A stretch of 5,572 nucleotides of DNA, from positions 8,696 through 14,267 of the forward strand of contig NYZY01000018.1 of assembly GCA_002687335.1 (NCBI GenBank). Direction: 5' to 3'. Positions 1 through 5,572 of this stretch are shown here, piece after piece; the stretch's first letter is position 1; each line of letters begins with the position of its first letter. Source of the stretch: Chloroflexota bacterium. Its GTDB lineage: Bacteria > Chloroflexota > Dehalococcoidia > UBA1151 > UBA1328. The notes beneath the pieces are model-generated. The model saw only the letters and a program-made list of their open reading frames with translations, was not told the origin of the DNA and searched no databases. A program made the position numbers and the translations under genes.

Positions 1-2
1 TT

Positions 3-125
3 ATATTGCTTCTAGCAATCCCGTTTGGCTATCAGTGGCCTGCCATGGTCGCTGCATTAATTCTTTCTACAGCTCTATTTGCGAAAGCTTCAATCCAGGG
101 CTGGAAACCCGGCCGTAAGGACTAA
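3..125 (+). CDS. C-terminal tail of an unidentified membrane protein (5' partial)
   Basis: An open frame enters from the left edge and ends at TAA (123-125), leaving 40 residues. The first ~27 are strongly hydrophobic (ILLLAIPFGYQWPAMV, then AALILSTALFA), consistent with one long or two short membrane segments. They are followed by a basic, polar tail (KASIQGWKPGRKD), which by the positive-inside tendency would lie in the cytoplasm. The other two forward frames are less protein-like: one stops within five codons and another lacks a hydrophobic pattern. I do not recognise the family, and too little is present to assign a function. It lies 185 bp before argD on the same strand, with no clear terminator between them, so co-transcription is possible but not shown. 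Confidence 0.5.
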   Translation: MLLLAIPFGYQWPAMVAALILSTALFAKASIQGWKPGRKD

Positions 126-140
126 TTCCTGTTTTAACAG

Positions 141-170
141 TCGGCAAGTAAGTAGCGGCTACGGTATAGT
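141..170 (+). promoter_or_regulatory. Candidate sigma-70-type promoter for argD
   Basis: TATAGT at 165-170 matches the -10 consensus at 5 of 6 positions. TCGGCA at 141-146 matches the -35 consensus at 4 of 6, with an 18-bp spacer. Transcription would start near 177 and give a leader of about 135 nt before the argD ATG, containing the inverted repeat described separately. This rests on consensus matching alone in a short AT-containing gap, so a chance match is quite possible. Confidence 0.25.
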
Positions 171-207
171 TCTCGTTCTATTGACCGTTTTTCAACTTCA
201 TCAGTTG

Positions 208-299
208 CTGAGTGCCAAGTACAGGAACAAGATGTTTTGAACAACGGTTGCAATTGATCGAGAATACTAGAACCATCCCCTATCGTCGAAGGCACTCAG
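208..299 (+). promoter_or_regulatory. Long-range 9-bp inverted repeat in the argD leader, overlapping the RBS
   Basis: CTGAGTGCC (208-216) is perfectly complementary to GGCACTCAG (291-299), with 74 nt between. The right arm includes the first two bases of the argD Shine-Dalgarno sequence (AGGGAG, 298-303), so pairing in the mRNA would partly cover the ribosome binding site. The right arm also overlaps the third of three consecutive in-frame Arg codons (CGT CGA AGG, 284-292). A role in translational control of argD is an inference. It does not match any known riboswitch or T-box core that I recognise. Confidence 0.35.
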
Positions 300-303
300 G
301 GAG
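298..303 (+). promoter_or_regulatory. argD ribosome binding site (decides the start)
   Basis: AGGGAG lies 7 nt before the ATG at 311, ideal Shine-Dalgarno spacing. This selects 311 over the in-frame GTG at 212, which has no comparable site and would add 33 residues (Arg-rich near the end) that the family does not normally carry. Confidence 0.75.
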
Positions 304-310
304 AACAAAC

Positions 311-1513
311 ATGACCAGCTCGGCTGACTACAAAAATCTCGAATCGAAATACTACATGCAAGTAGTAAATCGCATGCCACCTGTGCTGGTACGTGGCGAA
401 GGTACCAGAGTGTTTGATAACGACGGTAACAGCTATCTCGACTTCACAGCTGGGTGGGCTGTACTTAACCTCGGGCACAGCCACCCTGCAGTTACTGATG
501 CGATTCGTGATCAAGCGGGCAAAATCCTGCAGATGTCAAACTTGTTCTATACGACTCCACAACTGCCACTCGCAAAAATAATTGTAGATAATTCTGACAT
601 CGATAGAGTTTTCTTTTGCAACTCTGGTGCAGAGGCCAACGAAGGTGCCTGTAAAGTTGCTCGAAAATGGGGCAAGGTCAAATTAGATGGCGCATATGAA
701 ATCATCACAACTCTAGACTCGTTCCATGGGCGCACTCAAGCGATGATGGCAGCAACCGGTCAACCACACTATCAAGATAACTGGCGACCATTGATGCCGG
801 GTTTCGTAAATGTCCCTTACAACGACATCCAGGCAATTAAAGACGCTTACAAAGAAGGACAAACTTGTGCTGTTTTACTTGAGCCACTACAAGGAGAAGG
901 TGGAGTAAATGTTCCTTCTGATAACTACCTGAAAGATGTGATGGACTTCTGTCACGACAAGAACATTCTTTTCATGCTGGATGAGGTTCAAACTGGCATG
1001 GGCCGACTGGGAACTCTATTTGGATACCAGCAATTCCCCGGTGTAGAACCAGATGTGATGACACTTGCGAAGGCACTTGGGTCTGGTGCGCCGCTTGGTG
1101 CATTCACAACAAAAGAGTTTTGCTCGGTTTTAGAACCCGGTGATCATGGTTCGACTTTTGGCGGTAACGCTCTTACTACCGCTGCTGGAGCTGCAGCAGC
1201 CAAAGTGATCGTAGATGAAGACATTCCAACATTGGCAACTGAAACCGGTGCCTATTTTCAGGGCAAACTTATGGCATTGGCAGAAAAGCACAGCTTTATA
1301 GAAGAAGTGAGAGGGATGGGATTGTTAATCGCTATCCAAATGACTGAAGAAATCGCAGGGGCAACTGTAACAGCAGCACTGCCAGAAGGTTTACTGATCA
1401 ATGCCGTACGACCCAATATGGTTCGTTTCATGCCGCCACTCAACGTAACACGAGACGAAATCGATGAGGCCGTGGCCATATTGGACAAGGTTTTCACAAA
1501 CATAAACGACTAA
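311..1513 (+). CDS. argD: Acetylornithine aminotransferase (PLP-dependent, class III)
   Basis: The 400-residue protein has the usual ArgD length. ArgD transfers an amino group from glutamate to N-acetylglutamate-5-semialdehyde to make N2-acetylornithine, in the cytoplasm, with pyridoxal phosphate. Visible class III motifs in order are: the TAGWAVLNLGHSHP N-terminal block (47-59), SGAEAN phosphate-binding loop (105-110), FHGR (138-141; this Arg binds the substrate carboxylate in the family), EPLQGEGG (191-198), LDEVQTGMGR (223-232; Asp224 contacts the PLP ring nitrogen), TLAKALG with Schiff-base Lys254, and GSTFGGN (280-286). A good Shine-Dalgarno sequence supports the ATG at 311. An in-frame GTG at 212 would lengthen it to 433 residues and is less likely. 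The neighbouring argG and argH support ArgD over related omega-aminotransferases (ornithine, GABA, or LysJ-type). Activity on N-succinyl-diaminopimelate as well, known for some ArgD proteins, cannot be judged here. Confidence 0.93.
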   Translation: MTSSADYKNLESKYYMQVVNRMPPVLVRGEGTRVFDNDGNSYLDFTAGWAVLNLGHSHPAVTDAIRDQAGKILQMSNLFYTTPQLPLAKIIVDNSDIDRVFFCNSGAEANEGACKVARKWGKVKLDGAYEIITTLDSFHGRTQAMMAATGQPHYQDNWRPLMPGFVNVPYNDIQAIKDAYKEGQTCAVLLEPLQGEGGVNVPSDNYLKDVMDFCHDKNILFMLDEVQTGMGRLGTLFGYQQFPGVEPDVMTLAKALGSGAPLGAFTTKEFCSVLEPGDHGSTFGGNALTTAAGAAAAKVIVDEDIPTLATETGAYFQGKLMALAEKHSFIEEVRGMGLLIAIQMTEEIAGATVTAALPEGLLINAVRPNMVRFMPPLNVTRDEIDEAVAILDKVFTNIND

Positions 1514-1574
1514 AAACCAAGCTTCTCTCACCAAATCGAATATGAACAGCCACCATCCTTGATAAGACTTGGGG

Positions 1575-1603
1575 ATGACATCTCTTGCAACAAGCGAGAG
1601 AAT
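1575..1603 (+). promoter_or_regulatory. Weak candidate promoter for argG
   Basis: ATGACA (1575-1580) matches the -35 consensus at 5 of 6 positions and GAGAAT (1598-1603) matches the -10 at 4 of 6, with a 17-bp spacer. The -10 lacks its first T, which weakens it. The 156-bp gap between argD and argG otherwise holds only short imperfect stems, such as CATCC (1554-1558) with GGATG (1573-1577). It has no stem followed by a T run, so readthrough from argD remains possible. Confidence 0.2.
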
Positions 1604-1669
1604 AGTCTGAATACATCGCGTCGCAATTGAAGCGTCAGCCTCCTCACATACAAGGAATCAAACTCAGAT

Positions 1670-2893
1670 ATGGCAAGAGAAAAGTGTGTCCTCGCTTACA
1701 GTGGTGGCATGGACTCGACAATCTCAACAGTATGGATCCAAGAAAACTACAACATGGACGTTGTAACTCTCACCGTTGATCTTGGCGCAGGCCCCGAAAT
1801 CGTCGGTGTAGAAGAACGCGCCGCACAAGCTGGTGCCATCCAATCTCTCATATGGGATGTTAGAGACGAGTTCGTTAACGAATATGTATTCCCGGGACTA
1901 AAAGCAGGGGCGATGTACGAAGGTGTATACGCCCTTTCTACCGCGTTGGGTCGGCCATTGATGGCCAAAAAACTAGTCGAAGCCGCACGCGAAGTCGGAG
2001 CTTCCGCTGTCGCACATGGCTGCACCGGAAAAGGAAACGATCAGGTCCGTTTCGACGCCGGGATAATGACCTTAGCAGCCCACGGAGATCCTTTGAAAAT
2101 AATCGCACCAGCACGTGAATGGGGCATGACTCGCGACGAGGAAAAACTATACGCACAAAAGGCAGGGCTTGAACTTCGCGAGGTAGGGAGTGACCAGCGT
2201 GTCTACTCCATCGATCGTAATCTTTGGGGGCAGGCAATAGAAGGCGAAGATCTCGAAGACACTTGGGTAGAGCCCCCTGAAGACGCATTCTCCTGGACCA
2301 AGCCAATATCCGACACTCCTGAAGAACCCATAGAAATTTCTATCGGGTTCGAAAAGGGAGTGCCTATTTCCATAAATGGGTCACTGAAGTCTGGGATAGA
2401 TTTAATTGCAGACATCAACAGCACTGCCGGAAATCACGGTGTCGGTCGTATTGACCACATCGAGAATCGTCTCGTTGGGATCAAATCACGTGAAGTTTAT
2501 GAAACACCAGCTGCTATTGTTTTGCATACTGCCATAAAAGCACTGGAAACCTCGACAATGTCACGTGAACAACAGAGAGTAAAAGCAAGTCTGTCGACTA
2601 TTTACTCTGACATGGTCTACGACGGCCGCTGGTTTACAGAACTCCGTACAAACATAGCTGCGTTCATGGACAGTGCACATGAATACTCAACCGGTGATGT
2701 TCGCCTGCGCCTTCACAAGGGTTCATGCACGGTTGTCGGGCGTCGCTCACCATTCTCACTTTACGACTTTGATCTGGCAACTTACTCAACTACAGACTCA
2801 TTTGACCACGAAGCTGCGACCGGGTTTATAGATATATATTCATTATCAGCTAGGACACAAGCGCGAAAACAGACAAATTCAGAAGCCCGATAG
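1670..2893 (+). CDS. argG: Argininosuccinate synthase
   Basis: The 407-residue protein has the normal length. ArgG condenses citrulline and aspartate, using ATP (to AMP and PPi), to give argininosuccinate in the cytoplasm. The N-terminal ATP-pyrophosphatase loop is AYSGGMDST (9-17), where most ArgG proteins read AYSGGLDTS; SGGxDS is standard for the wider PP-loop superfamily. YALSTALGRPLMAK (88-101 region) is the citrulline-binding segment, and HGCTGKGNDQVRF (116-128) is the nucleotide and aspartate loop. YSIDRNLWG (179-187), EDTWVEPPED (196-205), GRIDHIENRLVGIKSREVYETP (259-280) and GSCTVVGRRSP (351-361) are classical family blocks in the right order. The C-terminus ends in a polar tail after FIDIYSL. 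AAGGA-like AGGA at 1653-1656 lies about 13 nt before the ATG, a somewhat long spacing, and no better start exists. It follows argD by 156 bp and precedes argH by 190 bp on the same strand. Confidence 0.96.
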   Translation: MAREKCVLAYSGGMDSTISTVWIQENYNMDVVTLTVDLGAGPEIVGVEERAAQAGAIQSLIWDVRDEFVNEYVFPGLKAGAMYEGVYALSTALGRPLMAKKLVEAAREVGASAVAHGCTGKGNDQVRFDAGIMTLAAHGDPLKIIAPAREWGMTRDEEKLYAQKAGLELREVGSDQRVYSIDRNLWGQAIEGEDLEDTWVEPPEDAFSWTKPISDTPEEPIEISIGFEKGVPISINGSLKSGIDLIADINSTAGNHGVGRIDHIENRLVGIKSREVYETPAAIVLHTAIKALETSTMSREQQRVKASLSTIYSDMVYDGRWFTELRTNIAAFMDSAHEYSTGDVRLRLHKGSCTVVGRRSPFSLYDFDLATYSTTDSFDHEAATGFIDIYSLSARTQARKQTNSEAR

Positions 2894-2906
2894 GGTGCCT
2901 TTTCGC

Positions 2907-2940
2907 GCTAGACACAATGTTTGTATCTAGCACAAACATT
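2907..2940 (+). repeat. Two overlapping, mutually exclusive inverted repeats after argG
   Basis: Hairpin A spans 2907-2931: left arm GCTAGACACAA, 3-nt centre, right arm TTGTATCTAGC, with 10 of 11 possible pairs. Hairpin B spans 2916-2940: AATGTTTGT (2916-2924) and ACAAACATT (2932-2940), a perfect 9-bp stem with a 7-nt loop. The right half of A is the left arm and loop of B, so only one can form at a time. They begin 14 nt after the argG stop. Neither is followed by a T run, so a standard intrinsic terminator is not supported. Protein-binding operator, mRNA 3'-end stabiliser or alternative-structure leader for argH are the options, and none is proven. Confidence 0.5.
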
Positions 2941-2944
2941 TCGA

Positions 2945-2992
2945 TCACCCTTTGACAGTGAATTAGGTAATGGGTGACACCGAATAATTCAC
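2945..2992 (+). repeat. Further inverted repeats in the argG-argH gap; possible operator or promoter region
   Basis: GTGAATTA (2958-2965) pairs perfectly with TAATTCAC (2985-2992). The stem can continue with GGT (2966-2968) and ACC (2979-2981) across a 3-nt bulge, giving 11 pairs around a 10-nt loop. A competing stem is TCACCC (2945-2950) with GGGTGA (2972-2977). A perfect TTGACA lies at 2952-2957, directly before the left arm, but no good -10 stands 16-18 bp downstream (TGACAC at the 17-bp spacing). The TGAAT and ATTCA halves resemble half-sites of the ArgR box, but they are 23 nt apart where the known box has 4. ArgR binding is therefore only a weak possibility. Confidence 0.4.
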
Positions 2993-3083
2993 ACTAATGA
3001 AAAAAATTTCCCGTCAACAACGATAATGATGGGCGTTATGCATTTTCACTTGCATTAAAACGACAACTAAAAGACCAAGTTCA

Positions 3084-4475
3084 ATGACATGTTCAAACGA
3101 CAAAAAGAAAAACCCAGCTGCAGCCGCCCGTGGTAGTCAGCTAGCCAGTAACTTTACAGTTTCAATTCATTACGACAGTCGCCTGTATCGTGAAGACATA
3201 GCCAGTTCAATTGTTCACGCACGTATGTTAGGTCGTCAGGGCATTATTCATTCTGATGACGTTAATAAAATCGTCGACGGGCTGAGTAAAATCGCATTGG
3301 AAATCGAGAACGACGAGTTCATATGGAAGTCCGATATTGAAGATATACACATGAACATCGAATCTCGCCTATACGAACTGATAGGTGATTCAGCGGGGAA
3401 ACTACACACAGGACGCTCGCGTAACGATCAGGTCGCCACTGATACTCGCCTATGGACTGAAGCCGCATGCGGCCGGGCATTTAACGCTGTAGGAGCACTT
3501 CAAAGTGCCCTGGTGAATCTCGCTGAGCAGCACGTAAATACTATTGTCCCTGGATACACCCACATGCAACGCGGGCAACCAATCGTATTGGCTCACCATT
3601 TATTAGCTTATTTTGAAATGTTCGATCGGGATGCCACACGCTTTGCCCAAGCTGCGGAATCGGCGGACATCATGCCACTTGGATCGGGTGCTATCGCCGG
3701 CGTCACATATCCAATTGATAGGAAATGGGTGGCTGAGCAACTCGATTTCACCGAAATATCTCGTAACTCTATAGATGCTGTATCAGACCGTGACTTCATT
3801 GTGGAATTCCTCACAGCCTCATCTCTTGCTATGGCACATCTTTCCCGTCTAGCCGAAGAACTCGTGATTTGGTCATCAGAGGAATTCGGATTCGTCAAAT
3901 TATCTGACGAATATACGTCAGGATCGAGCATCATGCCGCAAAAGCGCAATCCCGATTTCGCAGAACTGATCAGAGGAAAGACGGGTAGGGTTTATGGAGC
4001 GTTAATGGCTTTGTTAACCACAATCAAAGGCCTTCCACTTGCCTACAATCGTGACCTCCAAGAAGATAAAGAAGGTCTATTCGATACCGCTGATACCGTA
4101 ATCGAGTCTTTAGAATCAGCAACAGGAATGATCAACTCTATAACCGTAGATACAGGTCGCATGAAACAGGCAGCCGAACAAAGTCTCATGCTTGCGACCG
4201 ATATCGCTGATTATTTAGTAGCCAAAGACGTTCCGTTCCGTGACGCCTACGTGGCTGTTTCTGATCTTTCAAAAAAGTGTGTGGCTCGTGGAATTGGATT
4301 CAGCAATCTGACGATAAGTGACTTCCAAGAAGTTTCTGATTTGTTTGACGCAGATGTAATGGAAATTACCCTTGAATCCGCAGTTGCAGCCCGTAATATC
4401 CCTGGTGGCACCGCACCCAATCGCGTGAGCGAAGCGATTGCCGAGGCTAAGCAAATGCTAGCTGGATTGGACTAA
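3084..4475 (+). CDS. argH: Argininosuccinate lyase with atypical N-terminus
   Basis: The 463-residue protein matches the usual length of about 460. ArgH cleaves argininosuccinate to arginine and fumarate, the last step of arginine synthesis, as a cytoplasmic homotetramer of the fumarase/aspartase superfamily. Superfamily motifs are intact: HTGRSRNDQVATD (108-120), PGYTHMQR (156-163; catalytic-region Thr159-His160), SDRDFIVEFL (234-243) and the signature GSSIMPQKRNP (280-290), with Ser281 at the catalytic serine position and Lys287 and Asn289 conserved. LPLAYNRDLQEDKEGLFD (317-334) and ATDIADYLVAKDVPFRDA (371-388) are also typical. The oddity is the start: the LWGGRF motif expected about 11 residues before the FNxS segment is absent. 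Residues 1-20 are polar and Ala-rich, and FNxS reads FTVS (24-27). The frame upstream is open only to 3030 and does not supply the motif. No clear Shine-Dalgarno sequence precedes the ATG. The start is therefore less certain than the function. Confidence 0.94.
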   Translation: MTCSNDKKKNPAAAARGSQLASNFTVSIHYDSRLYREDIASSIVHARMLGRQGIIHSDDVNKIVDGLSKIALEIENDEFIWKSDIEDIHMNIESRLYELIGDSAGKLHTGRSRNDQVATDTRLWTEAACGRAFNAVGALQSALVNLAEQHVNTIVPGYTHMQRGQPIVLAHHLLAYFEMFDRDATRFAQAAESADIMPLGSGAIAGVTYPIDRKWVAEQLDFTEISRNSIDAVSDRDFIVEFLTASSLAMAHLSRLAEELVIWSSEEFGFVKLSDEYTSGSSIMPQKRNPDFAELIRGKTGRVYGALMALLTTIKGLPLAYNRDLQEDKEGLFDTADTVIESLESATGMINSITVDTGRMKQAAEQSLMLATDIADYLVAKDVPFRDAYVAVSDLSKKCVARGIGFSNLTISDFQEVSDLFDADVMEITLESAVAARNIPGGTAPNRVSEAIAEAKQMLAGLD

Positions 4476-4503
4476 ATTTGTACTCAACAGTCCCGAAATT
4501 CGC

Positions 4504-4521
4504 AAAAAAAACGAAAAAAAA
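4504..4521 (+). repeat. A8-CG-A8 tract before the phosphodiesterase gene
   Basis: Eight A (4504-4511), CG, then eight A (4514-4521) fill the 58-bp gap after argH. A 9-nt palindrome (CGAA-A-TTCG, 4494-4502) lies immediately before it. On the + strand this is not a terminator, since that would need T. It ends 12 nt before the GTG start, where a Shine-Dalgarno sequence would normally be, so it may act as an A-rich, unstructured translation enhancer. That role is inferred. Confidence 0.55.
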
Positions 4522-4533
4522 GATCTAATCCCC

Positions 4534-5271
4534 GTGAACAACTCAATCATCATCGCCCACCGTGGTATGGATGAGGTATACCCGGAAAATACCATCACCG
4601 CTTTCGACGCCGCTCTGAAAAAGGGAATGGCAATAGAAATCGATGCTCGAGGTACCGCCGACGAACACATAGTGGTAATGCATGATGACACTGTGGACCG
4701 GACAACTAACGGTTCAGGAGAGGTCGCCAAAATGACACTATCTGAATTGAAAGATCTTGATGCAGGTAGTTGGTGGAGCTCTGAATTCAAAGGAGAGCGA
4801 ATTCCAACCCTAGAGGAAACACTAGACACCGTAAAAGAACATGGAACTGCAGAAACGACCCTGATTCTAGAAATGAAAACGCTAGACCCTGGAAGCATAA
4901 GGAAGATTTGTAGCGGACTATCACAGCGAAGCCTACTATCGAAAACAGTAGGAATTGGTCTGATTCACCAGTCTGTAGATGTGAGACGACGTTTTTATGA
5001 AGGAGATTCAGACTTCCAGTGTGCAACGGTAGCTAACTCTGCTGATGAACTTTCACTAGCAATATCAGATCCATACTCATCATGGATTTACACTCGCTAT
5101 CCAATGAATTTAAACGAGGTGCAAGCCGTACATGACAGTGGTAAGAAAATTATTGCTTCAGGCCCCGGAGTTATGGACGATATAGAAGGGATGGTCGCCA
5201 GCGCTTGTGCTGGTGCGGATACCATCATGTCCTACTATCCAAATGCCCTAGCACAACACCTCGGAAATTAG
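4534..5271 (+). CDS. Glycerophosphodiester phosphodiesterase family protein
   Basis: The 245-residue protein is a single GDPD-type TIM barrel of normal length for the small bacterial (UgpQ-like) form. The family hydrolyses glycerophosphodiesters to glycerol-3-phosphate and an alcohol, with a divalent metal. Motifs seen are: HRG (9-11), PENT (17-20), EIDARGTAD (35-43; metal ligands Glu35 and Asp37), VVMHDDTVDRTTNGSG (47-62; His50 pairs with His9 in catalysis), RIPTLEE (89-95) and LEMK (112-115; Glu113, metal ligand). The C-terminal block reads GADTIMSYYP (227-236), where the family usually has a GxDGIxTDxP-like ending, so that strand is slightly divergent. There is no signal peptide or membrane segment, so a cytoplasmic enzyme is expected. 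The start is GTG; no in-frame ATG or GTG lies closer to the argH stop, and HRG would be too near the end with any later start. No Shine-Dalgarno sequence is visible. rpe follows after 17 nt. The true substrate is unknown. Confidence 0.88.
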   Translation: MNNSIIIAHRGMDEVYPENTITAFDAALKKGMAIEIDARGTADEHIVVMHDDTVDRTTNGSGEVAKMTLSELKDLDAGSWWSSEFKGERIPTLEETLDTVKEHGTAETTLILEMKTLDPGSIRKICSGLSQRSLLSKTVGIGLIHQSVDVRRRFYEGDSDFQCATVANSADELSLAISDPYSSWIYTRYPMNLNEVQAVHDSGKKIIASGPGVMDDIEGMVASACAGADTIMSYYPNALAQHLGN

Positions 5272-5277
5272 TTCTCT

Positions 5278-5281
5278 AGGA
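5278..5281 (+). promoter_or_regulatory. rpe ribosome binding site (decides the GTG start)
   Basis: AGGA is followed by 7 nt and then GTG at 5289. The ATG at 5281 is in another frame, and an in-frame TAA (5286-5288) sits directly before the GTG. The rpe frame therefore cannot begin further upstream. Confidence 0.65.
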
Positions 5282-5288
5282 TGACTAA

Positions 5289-5572
5289 GTGGCACATCAA
5301 ATAAATATCTCTCCCTCTCTTCTAGCTGCAGATTTCGCCCATCTTGCTGATTCAATTCAAGCTGTCGAAGAAGCCGGTGCTGATGAACTTCATTTTGACG
5401 TGATGGACGGCATTTTCGTACCCAATATCACTATCGGAATACCTATCCTTGAAGCCATAAGACCCCTCACCAAATTACCAATCGACGTTCACATGATGGT
5501 CACTGAGCCGGCTCGTTATGCAAAGCAGTTTGCCGAGGCTGGAGGCGACATATTCACGATTCATGTTGAGGC
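5289..5572 (+). CDS. rpe: Ribulose-phosphate 3-epimerase (3' partial)
   Basis: The frame starts at GTG, preceded by a well-spaced AGGA, and runs off the window after 94 codons, about 40% of the ~220-residue family length. The enzyme interconverts D-ribulose-5-phosphate and D-xylulose-5-phosphate in the pentose phosphate (and, where present, Calvin) pathway, in the cytoplasm. Visible motifs are: [17 protein letters not shown] (7-23; Ser10 contacts substrate), [17 protein letters not shown] (34-50; His35 and Asp37 are metal and catalytic residues, and Met39 lies in the active site) and [12 protein letters not shown] (63-74; His68 is a metal ligand). These give a confident identification. The second catalytic Asp and the phosphate-binding loop lie beyond the window. 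It follows the phosphodiesterase by 17 nt, so the two are probably one transcription unit. Both handle small phosphate esters, but a shared pathway is not established. Confidence 0.93.
   Translation, partial: MAHQINISPSLLAADFAHLADSIQAVEEAGADELHFDVMDGIFVPNITIGIPILEAIRPLTKLPIDVHMMVTEPARYAKQFAEAGGDIFTIHVE

Noticed and set aside
129..140. CTGTT-TT-AACAG palindrome just after the first partial gene
   Set aside because: A 2-nt loop makes an RNA hairpin implausible, and no T run follows. It is short enough to occur by chance.
212..310. N-terminal extension of ArgD starting at GTG 212
   Set aside because: It has no Shine-Dalgarno sequence and adds 33 residues unlike the family N-terminus, whereas ATG 311 has AGGGAG at ideal spacing.
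1581..1600. Possible terminator stem (TCTCTTG with CAA-GC-GAGA) between argD and argG
   Set aside because: The stem has a two-base bulge and a 3-nt loop and is not followed by T residues, so it does not qualify as an intrinsic terminator.
1938..2306. 122-codon reverse-strand open frame inside argG
   Set aside because: It is antisense to conserved ArgG coding sequence, is Arg- and Leu-rich as expected of a shadow frame, and shows no recognisable domain.
2952..2980. Promoter with perfect TTGACA before argH
   Set aside because: At 16-18 bp spacing the -10 candidates match at best about two of six positions (TGACAC). The alternative -10 GATAAT (3022-3027) has no matching -35, so no complete promoter could be assigned.
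4494..4521. Terminator after argH
   Set aside because: The palindrome CGAAATTCG is tiny and the tract that follows is A, not T, on the transcribed-sense strand. On the reverse strand the T tract precedes the stem.
4458..4898. 146-codon reverse-strand open frame across the start of the phosphodiesterase gene
   Set aside because: The + strand encodes clear GDPD motifs over the same bases. The reverse product is low-complexity Ser/Val-rich with no family signature.

Overview
The window is bacterial chromosomal DNA: compact, moderate in GC (by eye somewhat below 50%), with all recognised genes on the + strand. It holds the late part of arginine biosynthesis followed by two carbon and phosphate housekeeping genes. 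The proteins are full length and typical of their families, with no mobile element, CRISPR array, rRNA or tRNA visible. The taxon cannot be fixed from the sequence. The general look of the proteins (ArgG and ArgD especially) would fit a marine Chloroflexota (SAR202-like) bacterium, but this is a guess from memory of such proteins and not a placement.

Layout: 3-125 is the C-terminal tail of an unidentified membrane protein. 126-310 is a leader region with a candidate promoter, a 9-bp long-range inverted repeat and a strong Shine-Dalgarno sequence. 311-1513 is argD (acetylornithine aminotransferase). 1514-1669 is a gap with a weak candidate promoter. 1670-2893 is argG (argininosuccinate synthase). 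2894-3083 is a gap rich in overlapping inverted repeats. 3084-4475 is argH (argininosuccinate lyase). 4476-4533 is a short A-rich gap. 4534-5271 is a cytosolic glycerophosphodiester phosphodiesterase. 5289 to the window end is the first 94 codons of rpe (ribulose-phosphate 3-epimerase), 17 nt after the preceding stop.

Functionally, ArgD makes N-acetylornithine. After deacetylation and carbamoylation (enzymes not in this window), ArgG condenses citrulline with aspartate and ArgH splits argininosuccinate into arginine and fumarate. No argF lies between argD and argG, so the pathway must be completed elsewhere. The 150-190 bp gaps between the arg genes leave room for separate promoters or regulatory RNA structure. 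The phosphodiesterase and rpe are closely spaced and probably co-transcribed.

No new multi-gene system is visible. The points most worth a second look are: (1) the ArgH N-terminus, which lacks the near-universal LWGGRF motif; (2) the argD leader, where an inverted repeat overlaps the ribosome binding site and three consecutive Arg codons; (3) the set of mutually exclusive hairpins between argG and argH.
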